NCBI GenBank assembly: GCA_016794945.1
Contig: JAEUIX010000263.1
Coordinates: forward strand, 1-5,885
Length of the DNA: 5,885 nt
DNA from: Phycisphaerae bacterium
Lineage (GTDB): Bacteria > Planctomycetota > Phycisphaerae > Phycisphaerales > UBA1924
Direction of reading: 5' to 3'
Shown here in pieces: positions 1 through 5,167 of the stretch (position 1 is its first letter; each line of letters starts with the position of its first letter). The notes under the pieces were generated by a model. The model made no database searches, had not been told where the DNA came from, and worked only from the letters and a program-made list of their open reading frames with translations. A program made the translations under genes and the position numbers.

Positions 1-129
1 GGCCCACGCGCCGAGCGCCCGGCAGATCGCCGCGGACTGGTCCGCGATCGCCCGGCGGTCGAGCGCCGCCAGCGCAGCGCGGACGCTCGCGCGGAGCCGG
101 GCCTTGGCGTCAGCCGGCGTCGGGTTCAA
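1..129 (-). CDS. 5-formyltetrahydrofolate cyclo-ligase family protein, N-terminal part (cut by window edge)
   Basis: An open frame runs leftward off the window, giving 43 residues from a TTG at 129-127. The start reads M-N-P-T-P-A-D-A-K and continues with K-A-R-L-R-A-S-V-R-A-A-L-A-A-L-D and then S-A-A-I-C-R-A-L. This Lys/Arg-rich first helix followed by an 'SxxI...L' helix is the usual N-terminal pattern of the 5-formyl-THF cyclo-ligase (MTHFS/YgfA) family. Those enzymes use ATP to convert 5-formyl-THF to 5,10-methenyl-THF in cytosolic one-carbon metabolism. The catalytic and ATP-binding parts lie outside the window, so the family call rests only on this helix pattern. The TTG shares two bases with the rarA TGA stop (TTGA), which suggests translational coupling and one transcript with rarA. 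No ATG or GTG fits near the start. A different protein with a similar amphipathic N-terminus cannot be excluded. Confidence 0.6.
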   Translation of the reverse strand, partial: MNPTPADAKARLRASVRAALAALDRRAIADQSAAICRALGAWA

Positions 130-1484
130 GAGCCGCCCCTGAGCCGGCGAGCCTCGTCGAGCCGTTCGCGCAGGGTGCGCTCAAAGCCGCTGTCGACCGG
201 CGCGTAGTACGCACGGGGCGCGCCGAGGTAGTCCTGCGTTCCGACCATCCCGAGCAGTTCCGACCTCACGCCCTGCGTGTGCGCGTACGCGTAGGCGTCC
301 GCCTTGCCCCCGCCCGTGCCCCCCGCGCTCTTCTCCGTCGCCTTGCGGACGTTGCCGTCCTTGATGTGCGCGGGCACCGGGATCGTCCGGCCCGACTTCA
401 CGTCGGCCAGCGCCGCGTCGATCGCGGCGTAGCTGGCGTTGCTCTTGGGCGCCAGGGCCAGGTACGTCGTGCACTGCGCCAGCGTGATGCGGGCCTCGGG
501 CATGCCGATGCGCTCGACCAGTTCCCACGCCGCGGCGGCGACCATGATCCCCCGCGGGTCGGCGTTGCCGATGTCCTCGCTGGCCAGGATCGCCAGTCGC
601 CGGGCGATGAAGCGCGGGTCCTCGCCGGCGTCGAGCATCCGGGCCAGCCAGTACACCGCCGCGTCTGGGTCGCTGCCCCGCACGCTCTTGATGAGCGCCG
701 AGGCGGCGTCGTAGTGCTCATCGCCGGTGTGGTCGTAGGCGACGGCCTTGCGCTGGATGCACTCCTGGGCGACGGCGCGGTCGACGACGATCGGCGAGCG
801 GTCGCCGGCGGAGAGCACGGCCACCTCCAGCGCCCCCAGCGCGCGCCGGGCGTCGCCGTCGCACAGCTCGGCCCAGACACCGATCGCGTCGTCGTCGATG
901 CGGACATCGCGCGAGCCGAAACCCCGCTCTGAGTCGGCCACGGCGCGGCGCACCAGCACGCCCACCGCCTGGCGGTCCAGCGGCTCGAGCCGCAGCAGCG
1001 TCGAGCGGCTCACCAGCGCGCTGTTCACGGCGAACAGCGGGTTCTCCGTCGTCGCCCCGATCAGCGTGATCAGCCCGCGCTCCACGTCGCCCAGCAGCAC
1101 GTCCTGCTGGGCGCGGCTGAAGCGGTGGATCTCGTCAAGGAACAGCACCGTGCGCCGGCCGCCGTCCTCCAGCCGACGCTGCGCATCGGCGGCGATCTCG
1201 CGGATGCGCTGCACGCCCACCGCCGCGGCGTTCTCGCGCTCGAAGTGCCGCCCCGTGTGGGCGGCGATCACCTCGGCCAGGGTGGTCTTGCCCGTGCCGG
1301 GGGGCCCGTGAAGGATGAGGCTGGTCAGCGCATCGGCGTCCAGCAGGCGCCGCAGCAGCTTGCCGGGGCCCAGGATGTGCTGCTGGCCGACGACCTCGTC
1401 GAGCGTGCGCGGACGCATGCGGACCGCGAGCGGTTCAACCGCCCGAACCAGGGCGCGGCGCTGGGCCGACCAGAGAGAACTCAT
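126..1484 (-). CDS. rarA: RarA/MgsA replication-associated recombination AAA+ ATPase
   Basis: This encodes 452 residues, the usual family length. RarA is a tetrameric clamp-loader-like ATPase that acts at stalled or gapped replication forks in the cytosol with SSB and the replisome. Visible motifs, numbered from the chosen ATG, are: the family N-terminus PLAVRMRPRTLDEVVGQ near 18-34; Walker A GPPGTGKT at 60-67; Walker B LFLDEIH at 114-120; sensor 1 GATTENP at 143-149; and sensor 2 GDARR at 210-214. The C-terminal MgsA/RarA oligomerisation region follows from about 250, with ASEDIGNADP at 301-310 and ALAPKSNASY at 343-352. The ATG at 1484 is chosen because RarA proteins normally start about 15-20 residues before PLA.RMRP. 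An in-frame TTG at 1535 would add 17 residues (MFQPRAGAAAPPIPWRG) without family support. No Shine-Dalgarno precedes the ATG. The stop overlaps the next gene's TTG start. Near the C-terminus, a Gly/Ala-rich EKSAGGTGGGKADAYAYAHT replaces the more usual Lys/His-rich 'HG.GY.YPHD' segment. Confidence 0.95.
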   Translation of the reverse strand: MSSLWSAQRRALVRAVEPLAVRMRPRTLDEVVGQQHILGPGKLLRRLLDADALTSLILHGPPGTGKTTLAEVIAAHTGRHFERENAAAVGVQRIREIAADAQRRLEDGGRRTVLFLDEIHRFSRAQQDVLLGDVERGLITLIGATTENPLFAVNSALVSRSTLLRLEPLDRQAVGVLVRRAVADSERGFGSRDVRIDDDAIGVWAELCDGDARRALGALEVAVLSAGDRSPIVVDRAVAQECIQRKAVAYDHTGDEHYDAASALIKSVRGSDPDAAVYWLARMLDAGEDPRFIARRLAILASEDIGNADPRGIMVAAAAWELVERIGMPEARITLAQCTTYLALAPKSNASYAAIDAALADVKSGRTIPVPAHIKDGNVRKATEKSAGGTGGGKADAYAYAHTQGVRSELLGMVGTQDYLGAPRAYYAPVDSGFERTLRERLDEARRLRGGS

Positions 1485-1564
1485 GCCACGCCATGGTATT
1501 GGCGGCGCGGCGGCGCCAGCGCGGGGCTGGAACAATCGTTTGTGAACGCTAACATTGGCCCGCC
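1485..1564. promoter_or_regulatory. rarA/plsC divergent intergenic region with candidate -10 elements close to both starts
   Basis: These 80 bases separate the two divergent ATGs. The part from about 1528 to 1558 is distinctly AT-richer than its surroundings. Toward plsC, TAACAT at 1550-1555 (4 of 6 to TATAAT) lies 9 bases before the ATG, with a poor -35 (TGGAAC, 1528-1533) 16 bases upstream. Toward rarA, the minus strand carries TACCAT (plus positions 1493-1498), 8 bases before its ATG. Neither gene has a Shine-Dalgarno. Both arrangements match a TAnnnT box placed as for a leaderless or near-leaderless transcript. The elements are short and could be chance, so only the presence of a divergent promoter region is reasonably safe. 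Confidence 0.3.
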
Positions 1565-2281
1565 ATGAGTTCCCCGGTGACGGTGCTGCTGCTGGTCGCC
1601 GTCGGGTGGGTGCTGTTCGCGCTGGCCTGCCGGCGGATCATGCACAACCCGCGGGGCGATGCGTTCTCAGGCATCGGATGGCACTTCGCTCGGCAGTACG
1701 CCCGCTGGTACCACTGGCTGCGGGTGCGGGGGCGCGAGAACATCCCCGCGGCGCCGCCGATCGACGGGCGGCCCCTGATCATCGTCAGCAACCACACCGC
1801 GGGGGTGGACCCGATCCTGATCCAATCGATGGTGCCGTACTTCGTGCGCTGGGTGATGGCGGCGGACATGCAGGGCCAGGGGCTCGAAGCCCTGTGGAAG
1901 TACCTTGAAGTGATCCTGGTCAACCGCAACGGCCAGACGGAAGTCGCGGGCATGCGCGAAGCGATGCGGCACCTCAAGGCCGGCGGCGCCCTGGGCATCT
2001 TCCCCGAAGGCCGCCTGCAGGTCGAACGCGGGCGGCTCCACCCGTTCCTGCACGGTTTGGGCCTGCTGATCGCCAGGAGCAACGCCATCGTGCTGCCGTG
2101 CGTCATCGCGGGCACCCCCAAACGCGACACCGCCTGGGCCAGCCTCTGGGTGCCGTCCCGCTCGCGCCTGTGGATCATGCCCGTCATCGATTACCCGGCC
2201 CTGGGGGTCAAGCCGGGGGACATCGCGGCGGACCTGCAGGCCCGCTACGAGCGCTGGGTGGCCCAGATCGAGTCGGCCTGA
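1565..2281 (+). CDS. plsC: PlsC-like 1-acyl-sn-glycerol-3-phosphate acyltransferase
   Basis: This encodes 238 residues, typical for the PlsC/LPLAT family. The enzyme transfers a fatty acyl group from acyl-ACP or acyl-CoA to lysophosphatidic acid at the cytoplasmic membrane, giving phosphatidic acid for phospholipids. One hydrophobic segment (about 6-21, VLLLVAVGWVLFALAC) would anchor the N-terminus. The catalytic HX4D motif is NHTAGVD with His77 and Asp82. The substrate-binding motif GIFPEGRL is at 144-151, having Arg then Leu where many homologues read FPEGTRS. The late motif VLPCVIAGT is at 176-184. An R-rich stretch VNRNGQTEVAGMREAM (about 119-134) is in the position of motif II. The ATG at 1565 directly precedes the anchor. 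No Shine-Dalgarno is visible. The gene stands alone, divergent from rarA and ending 10 bases from the convergent barrel gene. It could be a related acyltransferase with another acceptor; the motifs alone do not fix the substrate. Confidence 0.88.
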   Translation: MSSPVTVLLLVAVGWVLFALACRRIMHNPRGDAFSGIGWHFARQYARWYHWLRVRGRENIPAAPPIDGRPLIIVSNHTAGVDPILIQSMVPYFVRWVMAADMQGQGLEALWKYLEVILVNRNGQTEVAGMREAMRHLKAGGALGIFPEGRLQVERGRLHPFLHGLGLLIARSNAIVLPCVIAGTPKRDTAWASLWVPSRSRLWIMPVIDYPALGVKPGDIAADLQARYERWVAQIESA

Positions 2282-2291
2282 CCCGGCGCGC

Positions 2292-3167
2292 TCAGAACCG
2301 CAGCGTGACGCCGGCGAACAGCCCGGCCATCGAGCCGTCGAACCGGAATCGACCCGGCCCGTCGCCCGTCTCGGTGTCGGTGATCAGCAGGCGGTAGCCG
2401 ACCTGCGCGCCGAACCACGACACCGGCCTCCAGCTGAAGGCCACCGCCACGTCGAACGAGAACGTCGAGCGGCTCCCGGGCCAGGCGCCCACGCTCAGGT
2501 CCAGGTCGGCGTAGAAGTCCCGGGCCAGGCGCCCCTCGGTCCGCACGCCCACGAACGGCTCGCCCGTGAACACGTCGCGGCTCGAACGGCTCACGCCCGG
2601 CTCGCTCACTTCGAACGAAAGGTCCTGCACGCGCACCCCGCCCAGCGCCCAGAGGCGGATGCGGTTGTCGCCCGCGGCGTCGAAATCGTGCTCGAACACC
2701 CGGTAGCCGACCGACGCCTGCACGAGGGTGAAGTCCAGGTCGGTGCGCACCGTGTCGCCGGGCGCGACCTCGACATCCCCGAGCCGGTACGCCGTCGACG
2801 CGGTGGTCGATCGATCGGCGCTGAAGTTCGCGCCGGCCAGCGTGAACAGCAGGCGATCGGCCTGGACGCTCAGTTCGCCGAAGGGGCTGAACCTGGGCGA
2901 GTCGGCGTCGAGGGTGGAGAGTTCCACGGCGTCGCCGGCCGGGCCGCTGCTGGGCAGGGTCAGGTCGCCGGCGGGCGCGACGTACCAGCCGCGCACGTCC
3001 AGGCGGACCACCCAGTCCCGGGTCGGGGCCGGCAGCGCGGGCGCATCGGCGGCCGGCTCGGCCGGGGGCGGATCGAACGCCAGCACCGGCACCGGCGTGA
3101 ACGCCAACAGCGGGGCGAGCGAGCGGGCGAGGCGGCGCGAGCGGATGCGGAACGCTGGTACAGTCAT
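2292..3167 (-). CDS. Uncharacterised outer-membrane beta-barrel protein
   Basis: This encodes 291 residues. I do not recognise a named family. An N-terminal signal peptide is clear: Arg-rich start (RIRSRRLARS), hydrophobic core (LAPLLAFTPVPV), and a likely cleavage after VLA at residue 30. A Pro/Ala-rich linker (about 33-50) follows. From about 51 onward come alternating hydrophobic/polar strands with aromatic girdle residues, for example DWVVRLDVRGWYV (51-63), DLDFTLVQASVGYRVF (143-158), RIRLWALGGVRVQDLSF (169-185), FYADLDLSVGAW (218-229), FSFDVAVAFSWRP (236-248) and WFGAQVGYRLLI (251-262). The last strand MAGLFAGVTLRF ends in Phe, the usual terminal signal for BAM-dependent insertion. There are no cysteines. 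This supports a monomeric barrel of roughly 8-10 strands, function unknown. The ATG at 3167 is preceded by GAAAGGG, which supports the start. It is divergent from arfB and convergent with plsC, so it is probably monocistronic. Confidence 0.75.
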   Translation of the reverse strand: MTVPAFRIRSRRLARSLAPLLAFTPVPVLAFDPPPAEPAADAPALPAPTRDWVVRLDVRGWYVAPAGDLTLPSSGPAGDAVELSTLDADSPRFSPFGELSVQADRLLFTLAGANFSADRSTTASTAYRLGDVEVAPGDTVRTDLDFTLVQASVGYRVFEHDFDAAGDNRIRLWALGGVRVQDLSFEVSEPGVSRSSRDVFTGEPFVGVRTEGRLARDFYADLDLSVGAWPGSRSTFSFDVAVAFSWRPVSWFGAQVGYRLLITDTETGDGPGRFRFDGSMAGLFAGVTLRF

Positions 3168-3171
3168 GCGG

Positions 3172-3178
3172 CCCTTTC
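3172..3178 (-). promoter_or_regulatory. Ribosome binding site of the beta-barrel gene
   Basis: On the minus strand GAAAGGG lies four to five bases before the ATG at 3167. It is one of the few purine-rich Shine-Dalgarno-like stretches in the window, and it supports the chosen start with the signal peptide immediately following. Confidence 0.5.
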
Positions 3179-3250
3179 GGTGCGGCGCGGAGCGGGAGAC
3201 GCTCGCCGCGGGGCCCAGAGCGTACCGTGCCGGCGCGCCGCGAGTGGAGC

Positions 3251-3715
3251 ATGACCAGCGAAGGACGACAACCCGATCCCGGCGCCGACCCCGGGGCGGG
3301 CGTTGAAGTCGCGCCAGGTCGGCGGGTGCCCGACGGCGTGCTGCGGTTCAGTTTCTCCCGGTCCGGCGGCCCGGGCGGGCAGAACGTCAACAAGCTCGAG
3401 ACGCGCTGCGAGCTCCGCGTGCTGCTGACCGACCTGCCGCTGAGCGCCCGCCAGCGCGAACGCCTCGCGCTGGCGGCGGGCCGGCGCGTCAACGATGCGG
3501 GCGAGCTTCTGCTGGTCAGTGAGAGCGAACGGTCGCAGCTGCGCAACCGCCAGGAGTGCCTGTCGCGACTGCGCGAATTGATCATCGCCGCCCTGCCCGA
3601 GCCCAAGGTGCGGCGCAAGACCAAGCCCAGCCGCGCCAGCAAGGCCCGGCGGCTCGACGCCAAGAAGGCCCGGGGCGAGATCAAGCGAGGCCGCTCGTCC
3701 GGCGGCTGGGATTAG
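3251..3715 (+). CDS. arfB: ArfB (YaeJ)-type peptidyl-tRNA hydrolase, ribosome rescue factor
   Basis: This encodes 154 residues from the ATG at 3251; E. coli ArfB has 140. ArfB enters stalled ribosomes lacking a stop codon and hydrolyses the peptidyl-tRNA, releasing the peptide. The release-factor catalytic loop is SGGPGGQNVNK, with GGQ at residues 42-44, in the ArfB sequence setting (VPDGVLRFSFSRS before, ETRCELRV after). The C-terminal tail is strongly basic (KVRRKTKPSRASKARRLDAKKARGEIKRGRSSGG), as in ArfB, where the tail threads into the empty mRNA channel; ordinary RF1/RF2 lack this small layout. About 24 poorly conserved residues precede the VPDG core. Start choice is uncertain: an in-frame GTG at 3227 would add 8 residues, and a GTG at 3326 would give a short form starting at the core. 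A GGAG sits only one base before the ATG, too close to be a good ribosome site. tsaB follows 35 bases later, probably co-transcribed. Confidence 0.9.
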   Translation: MTSEGRQPDPGADPGAGVEVAPGRRVPDGVLRFSFSRSGGPGGQNVNKLETRCELRVLLTDLPLSARQRERLALAAGRRVNDAGELLLVSESERSQLRNRQECLSRLRELIIAALPEPKVRRKTKPSRASKARRLDAKKARGEIKRGRSSGGWD

Positions 3716-3750
3716 CCGGCACCCTGCCCCGGCCCGCCCCGAACCACCCC

Positions 3751-4503
3751 ATGCCGCACCTGACGCTGGCCATCGAGACTTCCAACCCTCCTTCACCCGG
3801 CGGCGGCAGCGTCGCCCTGGGGCTGGTGGAGCGTGCCGGGCCCGAGGACCCGGCAGGGCGCGTGGAGGTGCTTGGCGTCGAGCCGCTGCGTCCCGTGGAC
3901 CGCGACCGCGACGACCTGATGCCCGCCATCGACCGGCTGGTGCGACGGGCCGGCCGGGCGCCCGCCGAGGTGTCGCTCGTGGCGGTCTCGATGGGGCCGG
4001 GAGGGTTCACAGCCCTGCGCGTCGCCTGCGCCACCGGCAAGCTCATCGCGACGGCGACCGGCGGCGGCACACCCGCGCTGTGCGTCGCCGTGCCCAGCGC
4101 ACTGTCGGCGGCGCTGAGCGCGCCCGCCGACGCCCGCTCGGGGCCGCTGGCGGTGGCACTGGCGGCCAAGGCGGGCGTCGTGCACCTGACCCTGCTCGCG
4201 CCGGGGTTCGAGCGCAAGGGATCCGCACCGGCCGGCCGCCTGGCCGACGCCGCGGCGATCGCGGCGCTCTCGCCCGCGGGCGTCATGATCGCCGACCGGC
4301 ACCTGCCCGCGGAGATTCGCGCGGCGGCCACGCGAATCGGCTGGAGGGTGGTCGAGCCGTCGTGGGATGCCCGCTCCGTGCTGGCGGCCGCGGCGCACGT
4401 GCCGACCGTGCAGGCCGACGCCCTCAACCCGCTCTACGCCCGGGAGCCCGAGGCGGTGACGCTCTGGCGCGCGCGTCACGGCGGCGGCGGCGCGGCGGGC
4501 TGA
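3751..4503 (+). CDS. tsaB: TsaB, tRNA threonylcarbamoyladenosine biosynthesis protein
   Basis: This encodes 250 residues. TsaB is the inactive ASKHA-fold partner of TsaD. With TsaE they transfer the threonylcarbamoyl group to A37 of ANN-decoding tRNAs in the cytosol. Supporting features are: the N-terminal strand LTLAIETSN (4-12); the region LMPAIDRLVRRAGRAPAEVSLVAVSMGPGGFTALRVACATGKLIA (56-100), whose GPGGFTALR (82-90) corresponds to the family GPGSFTGLRIG dimerisation segment; the PALCVAVPSALSAA region (108-121), like the family 'gVssL.alA'; and the closing PLYAREPE (227-234). Deviations include Asp-rich DRDRDD (50-55) where many TsaB read R.HSe, and AAKAG at 138-142 where many read DAR.GEVY. 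The ATG at 3751 aligns with the start of the first strand; the frame is open further upstream but would overlap arfB. No Shine-Dalgarno is seen. The C-terminus ends in a Gly/Ala run that overlaps mntR. Confidence 0.87.
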   Translation: MPHLTLAIETSNPPSPGGGSVALGLVERAGPEDPAGRVEVLGVEPLRPVDRDRDDLMPAIDRLVRRAGRAPAEVSLVAVSMGPGGFTALRVACATGKLIATATGGGTPALCVAVPSALSAALSAPADARSGPLAVALAAKAGVVHLTLLAPGFERKGSAPAGRLADAAAIAALSPAGVMIADRHLPAEIRAAATRIGWRVVEPSWDARSVLAAAAHVPTVQADALNPLYAREPEAVTLWRARHGGGGAAG

Positions 4504-5024
4504 TTGGCCCGGGCCTCGACGAAGCGCTCGAAGGCGGCCAGGGTGGGCTTGGAGACGTGGTGCTCGATGCCCTCGGCGTCGGCCCGGGCGATCTCCTCGG
4601 GCACGCCGACGGCCATGAGCAGTTGCACGACGACCTGGTGCCGCCGCCGCACGCGCTCGGCCAGACGCTTGCCCGCGTCGGTGAGGAAGATGGCGCGGTA
4701 CGGCCGGGCGGTGACCAGGCCGGCGCGGCTCAGCCGCGCGATCGCGCGAACAACGGTGACGTGCGACACGCCCAGCCGGCGGGCCAACTCCACCACGCGG
4801 GCCTCACCCTGGCCGGCCTGCAGGTCGTCGATCGCTTCGACGTAGTCCTCGGCGGTTTCCAGCGCGTGGGCCTGCCGGGTGCGCGTGTGCCAGGCGGCCG
4901 GCCCGGCGGGCCGGCGACGGGCGGCGTCGCGCGGGGCCGCGTGCTGCTGCCCGCCGGGCGACGGCTCGGCGTGCGACGGCTGGGAGGATTCGGGCGATTC
5001 GCAGGGCGGGCCGGCGGTGAGCAT
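4476..5024 (-). CDS. mntR: MntR, DtxR-family manganese-responsive transcriptional regulator
   Basis: This encodes 182 residues. It is a cytosolic dimeric repressor that binds operator DNA when loaded with Mn(II). From about residue 56 it follows E. coli MntR closely: ETAEDYVEAIDDL, a winged helix (EARVVELARRLGVSHVTVVRAIARLSRAGLVTARPYRAIFLTDAGKRLA, about 74-122), then RRRHQVVVQLL and ADAEGIEHHVS. All six metal ligands known from B. subtilis MntR have counterparts: Asp60, Glu63, His129, Glu151, Glu154 and His155. It ends before any SH3-like domain, as MntR does, unlike longer DtxR/IdeR. The first 53 or so residues are Pro/Ala/Arg/Gln-rich and probably disordered; E. coli MntR has a shorter, different extension. 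The ATG at 5024 is supported by GGGAG seven bases upstream. The gene is divergent from the metal-binding lipoprotein gene with a palindrome between them. Its C-terminal Pro run overlaps the tsaB tail by 28 bases. Confidence 0.95.
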   Translation of the reverse strand: MLTAGPPCESPESSQPSHAEPSPGGQQHAAPRDAARRRPAGPAAWHTRTRQAHALETAEDYVEAIDDLQAGQGEARVVELARRLGVSHVTVVRAIARLSRAGLVTARPYRAIFLTDAGKRLAERVRRRHQVVVQLLMAVGVPEEIARADAEGIEHHVSKPTLAAFERFVEARANQPAAPPPP

Positions 5025-5031
5025 GGGGCGG

Positions 5032-5036
5032 CTCCC
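5032..5036 (-). promoter_or_regulatory. Ribosome binding site of mntR
   Basis: The minus strand reads GGGAG, then seven bases (CCGCCCC), then the ATG at 5024. The spacing is good. This supports the long form of MntR including its low-complexity N-terminal extension. Confidence 0.65.
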
Positions 5037-5092
5037 GGTCTGGCGGCGCGGGGGTACGCCGGGCCTCGACCCCGGCTTGCACCCATGGCCAA

Positions 5093-5116
5093 CAAGTGTA
5101 GTATATGCTACACTTG
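5093..5116. promoter_or_regulatory. Candidate MntR operator: 24-bp palindrome between mntR and mntA
   Basis: The arms CAAGTGTAG (5093-5101) and CTACACTTG (5108-5116) are exact inverted repeats around TATATG. Of the six centre bases the inner ATAT is also self-complementary, so 11 of 12 base pairs of symmetry are kept. The only mismatch is T5102/G5107. The site is AT-rich inside very GC-rich DNA and lies in the 143-base divergent gap between a metalloregulator and a metal-uptake gene. This is the position expected for an operator of a dimeric DtxR/MntR repressor. The core half GCTA resembles part of the E. coli MntR box half-site, but the rest differs. There is no following T-run, so a terminator is unlikely. 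Confidence 0.7.
5100..5105 (-). promoter_or_regulatory. Candidate -10 element of the mntR promoter, inside the palindrome
   Basis: On the minus strand the palindrome centre reads TATACT, 5 of 6 to TATAAT. A weak -35 candidate (TGGCCC, plus positions 5123-5128) is 17 bases upstream. Transcription would begin near 5093, giving a leader of about 70 bases to the mntR ATG. On the plus strand the same AT-rich core offers TAGTAT (5099-5104) or TACACT (5109-5114) as -10 candidates for the lipoprotein gene, the first 16 bases after TTGCAC (5077-5082). If any of these is real, repressor bound at the palindrome would block polymerase. Confidence 0.35.
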
Positions 5117-5157
5117 AGGATCGGGCCAGCCCCTGCCGGTGCGGGCGAGGTCCGCGT

Positions 5158-5161
5158 GGAG
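5158..5161 (+). promoter_or_regulatory. Ribosome binding site of the metal-binding lipoprotein gene
   Basis: GGAG sits six bases before the ATG at 5168 and decides in favour of that start. An in-frame GTG at 5156 overlaps this GGAG and would add four residues (VEHG) before the Met. Confidence 0.6.
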
Positions 5162-5167
5162 CACGGC

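Noticed and set aside
279..1568. Several long plus-strand open frames across the rarA region (for example 279-932, 748-1311, 1125-1568)
   Set aside because: They are antisense to a complete, motif-bearing rarA and have Arg/Ala/Ser-rich sequence with no domain. This is typical of shadow frames in GC-rich DNA.
2282..2291. Possible bidirectional terminator between convergent plsC and the barrel gene
   Set aside because: Only 10 bases separate the stops. I see no strong stem with a T-run on either strand.
3190..3204. Short hairpin GAGCG-5-CGCTC in the barrel/arfB divergent gap
   Set aside because: Five-base arms in very GC-rich DNA are expected by chance. There is no T-run and no regulator context.
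3556..3750. Upstream in-frame extension of tsaB (65 extra residues)
   Set aside because: It lies inside arfB in another frame. The TsaB fold begins exactly at the ATG at 3751.
3164..3796. Minus-strand frames over arfB/tsaB (3164-3796, 2245-3684, 3681-4427)
   Set aside because: They oppose genes with clear family motifs, show compositional bias only, and have no start signals.
5117..5167. Manganese riboswitch (yybP-ykoY type) in the mntA leader
   Set aside because: The leader after the palindrome is only about 50 bases, lacks the paired-loop signature of that riboswitch, and regulation is already explained by the palindrome and MntR.
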